Translations under genes and position numbers: made by a program
Notes under the pieces: generated by a model
Seen by the model: the letters and a program-made list of their open reading frames with translations, nothing else
What the model was told of the DNA's origin: nothing
The model's database searches: none
Shown here: positions 1 to 5,662 of the stretch, piece by piece
How the letters are laid out: each line of letters begins with the position of its first letter
Numbering within the stretch: the first letter of the stretch is position 1
DNA from: Actinomycetota bacterium
GTDB taxonomy: Bacteria > Actinomycetota > Thermoleophilia > Solirubrobacterales > Thermoleophilaceae
Direction: 5' to 3'
Length of the DNA: 11,454 nt
Assembly (NCBI GenBank): GCA_005883295.1
Contig: VAWV01000122.1
Location: forward strand, 1-11,454

Positions 1-283
1 TGCCAGGCGGCGCGTCGGCCGAGGTCGCGGCCGAGCGGTCCGAGTACACGAACTTGGTGCTCGAGTTCGTGTCAAACGTGTGCGAGCGAGCGCGTCCGTC
101 CCGCAGCGTCAGGGTCGAGCCGGTGTTGTCGGTGACCCAACCGGCCGCACCGAACTGGTGCTGATGCTTGGCGAGCTTGTGTCCGCCGCGATGCGCGGCG
201 GCGACGGTTACCGCCGAGACCGACGCGATCGCCAGCACCAGCGCGGCGATCAGCGCGGTGCGTCTGCTGAGCTTCCAGTGCAT
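1..283 (-). CDS. Secreted DUF5666-like protein, N-terminal 94 residues (partial)
   Basis: The frame is open from ATG 283 to the left edge, so only the first 94 residues are seen. The start is supported by a GGGAGG Shine-Dalgarno at 298-293, nine bases upstream. Residues 1-30 form a signal peptide or anchor: MHWKLSRR, then a hydrophobic stretch ending near VTVAAA. A His/Lys-rich linker follows (about 31-43). Residues 46-90 read GWVTDNTGSTLTLRDGR and then HTFDTNSSTKFVYSD, the alternating strand pattern of DUF5666-type beta domains, in which a signature like 'G.V....GSTLTL.DG' precedes 'T..T.F'. This suggests an exported small beta-barrel protein of unknown biochemical role. It lies 98 bp downstream of the protease stop and may be co-transcribed or start from its own promoter. 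The family call comes from pattern recognition only, and the missing C-terminus could add other domains. Confidence 0.7.
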   Translation of the reverse strand, partial: MHWKLSRRTALIAALVLAIASVSAVTVAAAHRGGHKLAKHQHQFGAAGWVTDNTGSTLTLRDGRARSHTFDTNSSTKFVYSDRSAATSADAPPG

Positions 284-292
284 TGAGAGGCA

Positions 293-298
293 CCTCCC
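293..298 (-). promoter_or_regulatory. Shine-Dalgarno of the DUF5666-like gene
   Basis: GGGAGG on the minus strand, nine bases before ATG 283. It fixes the start of a gene that runs off the window. It contrasts with the protease, monooxygenase and first esterase genes, which have no clear Shine-Dalgarno. Confidence 0.6.
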
Positions 299-309
299 TG
301 TAGGGGACT

Positions 310-330
310 GAGGGCCTGAACACGGCCCTC
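310..330 (-). terminator. Perfect 7-bp inverted repeat, possible terminator or operator
   Basis: GAGGGCC at 310-316 and GGCCCTC at 324-330 are perfect inverted copies around a 7-base loop. They sit between the protease stop (382) and the DUF5666-like start (283). In minus-strand RNA this makes a strong GC hairpin 51 bases after the protease stop. No T-tract follows, so it would be a U-less terminator, an mRNA-stabilising hairpin, or a dimeric-regulator site in the leader of the downstream gene. The repeat is directly visible, but its role is not. Confidence 0.45.
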
Positions 331-381
331 GCACCGATGGAGCGGTTACCCGTCTAAGGAGTTCGTAATAGAGCGCCGCTG

Positions 382-1260
382 CTAGCGGTGCTTCTTCTTG
401 GGCTCGGGCGCGAACGCCTGCGGGACGAAGCGGTGGATGAAGCTCCTGATCGGGCCCTGCGCGACCCGCGCGTACACGCCGGGCTTGCCCGGCTTCGCGC
501 AGCCGTTCCCGAAGCTGGTGGCGCCGGCGAGCCGGAAGCCGTGACCGCCCTTCAGCGGAGCGAGCAGCGGGCCGCCGGAGTCGCCCTCGCAGGTGTCGGT
601 GCCGCCCTTCTTGTATCCCGCGCAGAGCATGGTCTTCGGGTCGAAGCTGCCATCGTCGGCCACCGTGCTTAGGCCGCCCGGATAGGCCTTGGCGCAGTAG
701 GCGTCGGTGGTGATCGGCACCCTCGCGTAGCGCATCGTGGGCGGCGGGGTGGACGAGTTCTCGGAGGTCGTGCCGAATCCGGCGACCGTGGCCAGCACGC
801 CGGGCCGCCAGAGCGAGCGCTCGCCGAGCGCCGCGATCCGCATCGGCTTGATCTTGCTCGCGCGGTCGAGCTCGAGCAGCGTGACGTCGTTGCCGCTGCC
901 GTTGGTGACGATGTAGTCGCTGTCGACGAGGACCCGGATGACCGAGTGCTGCTCGCCGCCCCGGCCGCTCGCGTACACGGTGCCGAGCGTCACGCCATAG
1001 AAGGCAGCAGGCCAGGCCGCGGGGGTCGGCACCAGCCCGAAGCTGGCCGATCCGGTGATCGACCCGCAGTGGCCGGCGGTCATCACCCAGCGAGGCGCGA
1101 TCAGCGTGCCGCTGCAGCCGAACGAGCCGCCGATGGTGACGTTGGCCACGTACCGGAACGTGCCCGGCCGCGCCGCCTTCCCGCCGACGACCGCCTGCGC
1201 GGGCGCGGGAAGCGCGGCTAGCGCGCAGGATGCTGCGATCAAGGACGCCGCCCGCCGCAT
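382..1260 (-). CDS. Secreted trypsin-like serine protease (family S1)
   Basis: A 292-residue exported endopeptidase of chymotrypsin fold. Residues 1-23 are a signal peptide ending in ALPAPAQA. The mature N-terminus VVGG (24-27) directly follows the A-Q-A cleavage motif. The catalytic triad is His64 (TAGHCG), Asp125 (GNDVTLLELD) and Ser228 (GDSGGP). Asp222, six residues before Ser228, occupies the S1-pocket position of trypsin, so cleavage after Arg/Lys is expected. The SFG (249-251) and KPGVYARV (259-266) motifs also match trypsin. Cysteines 49/65, 189/213 and 224/254 match the three conserved disulfides. A basic tail, PEPKKKHR, ends the protein. ATG 1260 was chosen because the signal peptide begins there; the frame extends upstream to 1494 but that part reads as Arg-rich non-coding sequence overlapping the monooxygenase. 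Family and specificity are well supported; the substrate is unknown. Confidence 0.93.
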   Translation of the reverse strand: MRRAASLIAASCALAALPAPAQAVVGGKAARPGTFRYVANVTIGGSFGCSGTLIAPRWVMTAGHCGSITGSASFGLVPTPAAWPAAFYGVTLGTVYASGRGGEQHSVIRVLVDSDYIVTNGSGNDVTLLELDRASKIKPMRIAALGERSLWRPGVLATVAGFGTTSENSSTPPPTMRYARVPITTDAYCAKAYPGGLSTVADDGSFDPKTMLCAGYKKGGTDTCEGDSGGPLLAPLKGGHGFRLAGATSFGNGCAKPGKPGVYARVAQGPIRSFIHRFVPQAFAPEPKKKHR

Positions 1261-1266
1261 GCAGCC

Positions 1267-1272
1267 ATGGTA
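1267..1272 (-). promoter_or_regulatory. Putative -10 element (TACCAT) of a leaderless protease transcript
   Basis: TACCAT on the minus strand (1272-1267) fits the actinobacterial TANNNT -10 pattern and ends six bases before ATG 1260. Transcription would therefore begin at or beside the start codon. No Shine-Dalgarno is visible in the 46-base gap after the monooxygenase stop, which agrees with leaderless translation. No convincing -35 was seen. The element may give the protease expression independent of the monooxygenase. Confidence 0.4.
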
Positions 1273-1306
1273 GGCAACGCGGCTGGGGACGCGGCGCAGT
1301 TGGCCG

Positions 1307-2482
1307 CTACGCCGCCGCCGGCGCCCGCGCGGGGGCGCGGCCTGTCGCCCGGTCGCGCGCCACGGCCGTCGCGACCCTCCGAGCCTGGCCGGAGAAGAGC
1401 GGGATGTTCCTGGCGATCCGGTACGTGTAGCCGACGAAATAGAGCCGTGGGGCGGCCGGGTGCTCGGGCGCGCCGCGCGGGCGGAGCGGAGCACCGGCCG
1501 CGTCGAGCACGCCGAGGTGGCCGACCATCGGCTCGAGCCCCCGGCGGTATCCGGTTGCGCAGATGACGGCGGCAGGCGTGAGGCGCTCGCCGTCGCGAAG
1601 CACCACCTCCCGCCCCTCGAAGCGCTCGATCTCGCCCACCACCCGCGTCCGCCCTGCCCTGAGCGCCGCCACGAAGCCGTCGTCCACCGCCGGCGACACG
1701 CCCTCTTCGCGGAACCGCGTGAACATCCCCGCGGGCGGGCGGGGGATGCCGTATGGCGCGAGGTCTCGGATCATGACCCGCTGGGCCGGAGCGACGATCA
1801 GATCGGCTAGCCGCGGAGGGAGCCTGTGGAGCGGCACGGCTCCCGGCCCGGTGGGGATGCCGTGCCAGTCGCGCGGGACGATGGTCGGCGGGGTGCGCAT
1901 GCTCACCACGACCTGGGCACCCGCGTCAATCAGGAGGCCGGCGAGGTCGATCCCGGTGTTCCCCGCTCCGACCATCAGCACTTCGCGGCCCGCGTAGTCG
2001 GCGGGCCGGCGCACCTCGGAGGAGTGGATCAGCTCGCCGGTGAACGTCTCGCTTCCCCGCCACTCGGGCATCACCGGCTCGCGGTCCCAACCGGCCGCGA
2101 TCACCACATACCTGGCGATCAAGTCGCCCCCGTCCGTTGTCATCCGCCAGTCGCGGTCGGCCGTGCGCTCAATCCGCTCTGCGGTCACCCCGCACCTCAC
2201 GTCGAGACCCGCACGCCGGGCGTACTCCTCGATGTATGCGATGAAGTCCTCGCGGCTCGGGTAGCGGCCCGTGGAGCGCCGGATCCGGAGCCCGCGCAGA
2301 CCCGAGAACTGGCGGATCGTGTTCAAGCGCAGGCCCTCGTAGCGCGAGCGCCAGCTGGCGCCCACGCCCTCCCCGCGCTCCAGCACCAGCACGTCGCCCA
2401 CTCCCCGGCGGCCGAGCTCGGCTGCGGTCACGAGCCCCGCGGCCCCCGCGCCGACGACCACCGCCTCCCGCGTCTCGTTCAC
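1307..2482 (-). CDS. Flavin-dependent monooxygenase, YUCCA/CzcO-like NAD(P)/FAD oxidoreductase
   Basis: A 391-residue two-dinucleotide-binding flavoprotein. The FAD Rossmann motif GAGAAG is at 11-16, followed by the ERGEGVGASW segment (35-44) typical of flavin monooxygenases. An FMO-like signature, FTGELIHSSEV (147-157), keeps F, G and H but has Val where most members have an aromatic residue. The NADPH-binding motif GAGNTG is at 172-177 and the ATGY motif at 309-312. The spacing and the HSSEV-to-VGAGNTG arrangement resemble plant YUCCA and bacterial single-component FMOs (COG2072) more than Baeyer-Villiger enzymes. Expected chemistry is NADPH- and O2-dependent oxygenation of a small soft nucleophile or keto acid; the substrate cannot be told. 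GTG 2482 is the start, with a -10-like TACGAT seven bases upstream. The Ala/Arg-rich last 14 residues look like a disordered tail. It is divergent from the esterase and 46 bp upstream of the protease. Confidence 0.88.
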   Translation of the reverse strand: MNETREAVVVGAGAAGLVTAAELGRRGVGDVLVLERGEGVGASWRSRYEGLRLNTIRQFSGLRGLRIRRSTGRYPSREDFIAYIEEYARRAGLDVRCGVTAERIERTADRDWRMTTDGGDLIARYVVIAAGWDREPVMPEWRGSETFTGELIHSSEVRRPADYAGREVLMVGAGNTGIDLAGLLIDAGAQVVVSMRTPPTIVPRDWHGIPTGPGAVPLHRLPPRLADLIVAPAQRVMIRDLAPYGIPRPPAGMFTRFREEGVSPAVDDGFVAALRAGRTRVVGEIERFEGREVVLRDGERLTPAAVICATGYRRGLEPMVGHLGVLDAAGAPLRPRGAPEHPAAPRLYFVGYTYRIARNIPLFSGQARRVATAVARDRATGRAPARAPAAA

Positions 2483-2489
2483 GCCCGTG

Positions 2490-2495
2490 ATCGTA
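2490..2495 (-). promoter_or_regulatory. Putative -10 element (TACGAT) of the leaderless monooxygenase transcript
   Basis: TACGAT (2495-2490, minus strand) matches TANNNT and is followed by exactly seven bases before GTG 2482. No Shine-Dalgarno lies in the usual window, so the transcript probably starts at the GTG. The divergent esterase start has the same arrangement on the other strand. Confidence 0.45.
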
Positions 2496-2513
2496 GTCCC
2501 GCCGCCCCCCTCC

Positions 2514-2519
2514 TACAGT
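2514..2519 (+). promoter_or_regulatory. Putative -10 element (TACAGT) of the leaderless esterase transcript
   Basis: TACAGT matches TANNNT and ends seven bases before GTG 2527, mirroring the opposite-strand element for the monooxygenase. Because the intergenic region is only 44 bp, the two -10 boxes lie within each other's upstream promoter DNA, so the two promoters may compete for polymerase or share one regulator. No clear -35 is seen for either. Confidence 0.45.
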
Positions 2520-2526
2520 CGCAGCG

Positions 2527-3405
2527 GTGCGCCCACGGCTCCTCCTCGCGTCCCTGGGCTCGCTGATCGCCTTCGGGTGCCTCGGCGCGCTCGACACGGG
2601 CACCGCACTACCCGACTCCACGTCGCCCAACGCGATCGAGTACGCCAGCTTCAGCTCCCAGGCCCTGGGCGGGCCGGTGCACTACTCCGTCTCCCTCCCG
2701 CCGAGCTACTACGCGCACTCCACCACCCGCTATCCGGTCATCTACTTCCTCCACGGGCTGCCGGCCGGGCCGAACGCCTACAAGGGAATCGGGTGGGTGG
2801 TGGATGCGCTGCGGCGGTCAGGCCACGAGGCGATCGTCATCGGGGCCCAGGGCGCCCGGCACGGCGACACGGATCCCGAGTGGCTCAACTGGGGAAGTGG
2901 GCGCGAGTGGGAGAAGGCCGTGGCCCGCGAGCTCGTGTCGGTCGTGGACAGCCGGTACCGCACGATCGCCTCGCGGGAGGGCCGCGTGCTGATCGGGATC
3001 TCGGCGGGCGGCTACGGGGCGGCCCTGATCGGATACCACCATCCCGGGATCTTCTCCGTGTTCCAGTCCTGGAGCGGCTACTTCGAGCCCACCACTCCCG
3101 ATGGCAGCAAGACGCTCGACCTCGGATCGGACCAGCGGAACAAGCACGCGAACCTGCACCGGCTCGCTCCCAACCTGCGAAAGCGGCTGGGGAAATACCT
3201 GAACAGCACCTACTTCAGCTTCTTCATCGGGACCCGCGACAGCTTCCTGGCTGACAACCGGCAGCTGAACGGCGAGCTCGGCAAGTACGACGTGCCGCAT
3301 GCGAAGTTCAAGACCTACCAGGGCGAGCACTCGATGGCGCTCTGGAAGGAGCACGCCACGGCCTGGATCGCACGGGCGCTCTCCCTCGCCGCAAGCCCTG
3401 GCTGA
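2527..3405 (+). CDS. Secreted alpha/beta-hydrolase esterase (PF00756-type)
   Basis: A 292-residue serine hydrolase of the putative-esterase/antigen-85 fold. An N-terminal hydrophobic segment (about 4-22, RLLLASLGSLIAFGCLGAL) acts as signal peptide or anchor; Cys18 sits in a poor lipobox, so a lipoprotein is possible but not favoured. Core motifs are SLPPSYY (56-62), YPVIYFLHG (69-77, oxyanion region), GISAGGYGA (157-165) with nucleophile Ser159, the acid in GTRDSF (Asp238), and GEHSMALW (266-273) with His268. SWSGYFEP (181-188) is shared with the second esterase in this window (SPWSGYF). GTG 2527 is the start, seven bases after a TACAGT box. It lies 63 bp upstream of the DUF2156 synthase on the same strand. 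Extracytoplasmic hydrolysis of an acyl or aminoacyl ester is likely. Removal of aminoacyl groups from lipid is inferred from context; a sugar-ester or mycolyltransferase-like role cannot be excluded. Confidence 0.88.
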   Translation: MRPRLLLASLGSLIAFGCLGALDTGTALPDSTSPNAIEYASFSSQALGGPVHYSVSLPPSYYAHSTTRYPVIYFLHGLPAGPNAYKGIGWVVDALRRSGHEAIVIGAQGARHGDTDPEWLNWGSGREWEKAVARELVSVVDSRYRTIASREGRVLIGISAGGYGAALIGYHHPGIFSVFQSWSGYFEPTTPDGSKTLDLGSDQRNKHANLHRLAPNLRKRLGKYLNSTYFSFFIGTRDSFLADNRQLNGELGKYDVPHAKFKTYQGEHSMALWKEHATAWIARALSLAASPG

Positions 3406-3444
3406 GCAGGGGAAAACACGCGCCGGCCTTGAACTGGCCTTAAC

Positions 3445-3465
3445 CCCCGCTGTCGAGAATCGGGG
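3445..3465 (+). promoter_or_regulatory. Small inverted repeat and possible -10 just upstream of the synthase start
   Basis: CCCCG (3445-3449) and CGGGG (3461-3465) can pair across an 11-base loop and end three bases before ATG 3469. The loop contains GAGAAT (3455-3460), which resembles a -10 and lies eight bases from the ATG. If transcription starts upstream, the hairpin would mask the only G-rich, Shine-Dalgarno-like bases. If GAGAAT is the -10, the mRNA would be leaderless and the dyad would act as DNA. TTGAAC at 3429-3434 is a possible -35, but the 20-bp spacer is long. Only the dyad itself is certain. Confidence 0.3.
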
Positions 3466-3468
3466 CAA

Positions 3469-5241
3469 ATGCCGGACGCGATCGACCCGGGCGCACGCGA
3501 GGGGCGTGTGGCAAGGCGCCCCGTCCGGCGGCGTGCCACCGCGGCACGCCTAGCCACCGGCATGGCCACGGTTCTCGCGGGCGGGCTCTCCGTGGGGTCG
3601 GCGATCACCTCCGACGTCCCGTGGCGAGCGCAGTTCCTGCTCGAGGTCGAGCCGAGCGCGGCCCGCGGACTGGGACACGTGCTGGCCGCCGCGGGCGGCG
3701 TGGGCCTGATCTACCTCGGCTGGGGCATCATCCGCGGCCGGCGCCGGGCTGCGCAGGTCGCGTCCATCGTGCTGGTCGCGCTCGCGGTCGTCCACGCGGT
3801 CAAGGGGCTGGACTACGAGGAGAGCGCGGTGGCGCTGACGCTCGCCGTGCTCCTCCAGGCCAACCGACGCGCATTCAGCCGCGGGGGAGCGCCGCGTGCC
3901 GGGTTGATCGCCGGCACCGCGGCGGTCGGCGCGGTGGCGGCCGCCTACATGCTCGACACCGTTGCGCTTCTGGTGTCGGAGCGCGCCCGTGGCCTCGGCT
4001 CCGCTCTCGCGACATCCTGGGCGGCGCTCACCAGCGGCGCGTGGTGGCTCAGCTCCGGTGAGCCGATCGCGATCGCGCTCGACGTGCTCGTGGTGCTCGC
4101 GCTGATCGCCTCCGCGCTGTTCCTGCGCGCGCTCCTGCGCCCCGCGGAGGGCCGCAGCGGCCACACCTCGGAGGACCACGTCCGCGCCGCCCAGCTCGTG
4201 GCCCGCTACGGCGGCGACTCGCTCGACCCGTTCGCGCTGCGGGAGGACAAGGCCTTCCACTTCGCGCACGGAGGCTTCCTCGCATACCGCACCCTCCGGG
4301 AGACCGCGGTCGCGTCGGGCGACCCCGTCGGTCCGCCCGGCAGCGCGGCGGCGATCGTCGGGGACTTCGCCGACTTCGCCGCGTCGCGGGGGTGGGATGT
4401 GGTCTTCACCGCAGTGTCACCCCGCTGCCTCGACGACTTCCGCGCGCTCGGCTTCCGGACGCTCTGCATCGGAGAGGAGGCCATGGTGCGGCCCAGCGAG
4501 TTCTCCCTGGAGGGGAGGGCGATCCGCAAGGTGCGCCAGTCGGTCGCCCGGGTCGAGCGGCGCGGCTGGCGCGTGGACGTGGTGGACGGCCTGCTGCCGG
4601 GAGGCCCGCTGGGCGCGGAGCTCGATGCCCTGGAGCGGGCGTGGTGCGGCAGACGGCCCCGCCTCCAGGGCTTCGCAATGTGCCTGGGGCGCCTGTGGGG
4701 CGCGCCGGAGGACGCCGGCGCCGTGTACGTCGTCGCGCGCCGGCCGGATGGCACGCTGAGCGCCTTCCTCCGCTTCGTCCGCTGCGGGGAGGGACTCTCG
4801 CTCGACGTGATGCGCCGTTCGGGCGAGGTGCCTAACGGCCTCTACGAGTCGATGATCGTGGCGATGCTCAAGTGGGCCAGGGCCCGCGGGATCCACGCGG
4901 TGAGCCTGAACTTCGCGGGGTTCTCGCACGTGATGTCGGACCGCCACGAGCTCACGCGCAGCGAGCGACTGCTGCGGTTCGCGCTCACGCAGGCGCACGG
5001 GCGATTCCAGCTCGAGCGGCTGGCGCGCTTCAACGAGAAGTTCGACCCCACCTGGCGACCGCGGTACCTCGTCTACGGCGCGCGGACGTACCTGCCGCTG
5101 GCGGCGCTGCGCGTGCTCCAGGCGGAGGCCTACCTGAGGCCCCCGCGCGGCCGCGCGCTTACGCCCCGCTGGCGACCGTTCCCCTATCCCGTCGAGCCGT
5201 CCACACGGCTGTCGCAGCGACAAGCGAGCCAAGAAGGATGA
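3469..5241 (+). CDS. Polytopic DUF2156 aminoacyl-lipid synthase, MprF/LysX-like without flippase half or LysRS domain
   Basis: A 590-residue membrane enzyme. About six hydrophobic segments (near 28-46, 68-88, 95-113, 117-131, 144-169, 198-223) precede a cytosolic DUF2156 domain with the double-GNAT fold (about 235-555). Family hallmarks are DKAFHFAHGGFLAYR (260-274), GDPVG (284-288), the basic AIRKVRQSVARVERRGW stretch (351-367), LSLDVMRR (443-450), NGLYESMI (456-463) and SLNFAGFS (479-486). Such domains transfer an amino acid from aminoacyl-tRNA to phosphatidylglycerol or diacylglycerol, lowering surface negative charge. The length matches the C-terminal synthase half of MprF (about 840 residues), so the N-terminal flippase module is absent. 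No LysRS domain follows, unlike mycobacterial LysX. The amino acid used cannot be read from the sequence. The final 27 codons overlap the antisense membrane gene. The flanking esterases suggest a make-and-remove pair. Confidence 0.87.
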   Translation: MPDAIDPGAREGRVARRPVRRRATAARLATGMATVLAGGLSVGSAITSDVPWRAQFLLEVEPSAARGLGHVLAAAGGVGLIYLGWGIIRGRRRAAQVASIVLVALAVVHAVKGLDYEESAVALTLAVLLQANRRAFSRGGAPRAGLIAGTAAVGAVAAAYMLDTVALLVSERARGLGSALATSWAALTSGAWWLSSGEPIAIALDVLVVLALIASALFLRALLRPAEGRSGHTSEDHVRAAQLVARYGGDSLDPFALREDKAFHFAHGGFLAYRTLRETAVASGDPVGPPGSAAAIVGDFADFAASRGWDVVFTAVSPRCLDDFRALGFRTLCIGEEAMVRPSEFSLEGRAIRKVRQSVARVERRGWRVDVVDGLLPGGPLGAELDALERAWCGRRPRLQGFAMCLGRLWGAPEDAGAVYVVARRPDGTLSAFLRFVRCGEGLSLDVMRRSGEVPNGLYESMIVAMLKWARARGIHAVSLNFAGFSHVMSDRHELTRSERLLRFALTQAHGRFQLERLARFNEKFDPTWRPRYLVYGARTYLPLAALRVLQAEAYLRPPRGRALTPRWRPFPYPVEPSTRLSQRQASQEG

Positions 5242-5662
5242 GGGCGACGGCGGACCACAGACCCGACTCCCGGGCGGCAGGCCCGAAGTGGTCGGCGAGC
5301 GGCTCGTTGCGCGCCAGCGCGTCGGATACCGCGGTGGTCACGTACATGATCGCCGCGGCGAGCAGTCCCACCCCCACCGGGGCGCTCACCGGCGAGACAC
5401 GCCCGACCAGGGTTAGCGCGAGCGTGGCCGCCGCTCCGGCGGGAAGCCACGCGAGCGCCATGCGACCGAGAGGCTGCTGGTCCTTTGAGGCGAGCTGCTC
5501 GAGCGGGAGGGCACCGGCCTGATGAGGACCGACGTCGAACGCGTGAAGCTTGGCCAGCAGGTAGAGCCAGCCGAGGCCAGCCAGAACGGCCGCAACGGCG
5601 AGCACCCAGGCCAGCGACGCCCCGAGCACACGCACCGAAAGCCTTCGCGCTTCAGCTGGCAA
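5159..5662 (-). CDS. Small four-helix membrane protein, antisense to both neighbours' ends
   Basis: A 167-residue integral membrane protein not recognised as a named family. Four hydrophobic segments are evident: about 13-37 (LGASLAWVLAVAAVLAGLGW...), 68-87, 92-115 (VGVGLLAAAIMYVTTAV) and 135-154 (WSAVALILLGSLVAATAVW). Arginines at 6-7 and 157-160 flank the bundle. It accounts for 5242-5521, which carries no plus-strand gene. Its last 83 bp are antisense to the synthase C-terminus and its first 141 bp antisense to the second esterase's N-terminus. The start is uncertain. TTG 5662 has GGAG nine bases upstream; GTG 5635, with GAAGG six bases upstream, is a credible alternative (158 residues) that shortens the overlap. 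The regular alternation of hydrophobic helices and charged loops is unlike the Arg/Pro-rich shadow frames nearby, which supports a real gene. Function is unknown; a role linked to the lipid genes would be guesswork. Confidence 0.68.
   Translation of the reverse strand: MPAEARRLSVRVLGASLAWVLAVAAVLAGLGWLYLLAKLHAFDVGPHQAGALPLEQLASKDQQPLGRMALAWLPAGAAATLALTLVGRVSPVSAPVGVGLLAAAIMYVTTAVSDALARNEPLADHFGPAARESGLWSAVALILLGSLVAATAVWTARRDRGTVASGA
5505..5510 (+). promoter_or_regulatory. Shine-Dalgarno of the second esterase
   Basis: GGGAGG ends eleven bases before ATG 5522. The spacing is long but usable. It supports the upstream start and hence the antisense overlap with the membrane gene, because no in-frame start between GTG 5543 and the transmembrane segment offers an alternative. 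Confidence 0.4.

Noticed and set aside
1261..1494. 78-residue upstream extension of the protease
   Set aside because: It overlaps the monooxygenase C-terminus and has low-complexity Arg/Pro composition. A proper signal peptide starts at ATG 1260.
1826..2566. Long plus-strand frame antisense to the monooxygenase
   Set aside because: It is His/Arg/Pro-rich, has no domain signature, and the minus strand carries an intact flavoprotein.
2575..2585. Lipobox in the first esterase (AFGC, Cys18)
   Set aside because: Position -3 is Ala and -2 is Phe, a poor match to the [LVI][ASTVI][GAS]C pattern. An ordinary signal peptide or anchor is more likely.
3550..4269. Minus-strand frames antisense to the DUF2156 gene (also 4417-5232)
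   Set aside because: Composition is charge- and Arg-rich with no motif, typical of antisense frames in GC-rich genes. The plus strand carries clear family motifs.
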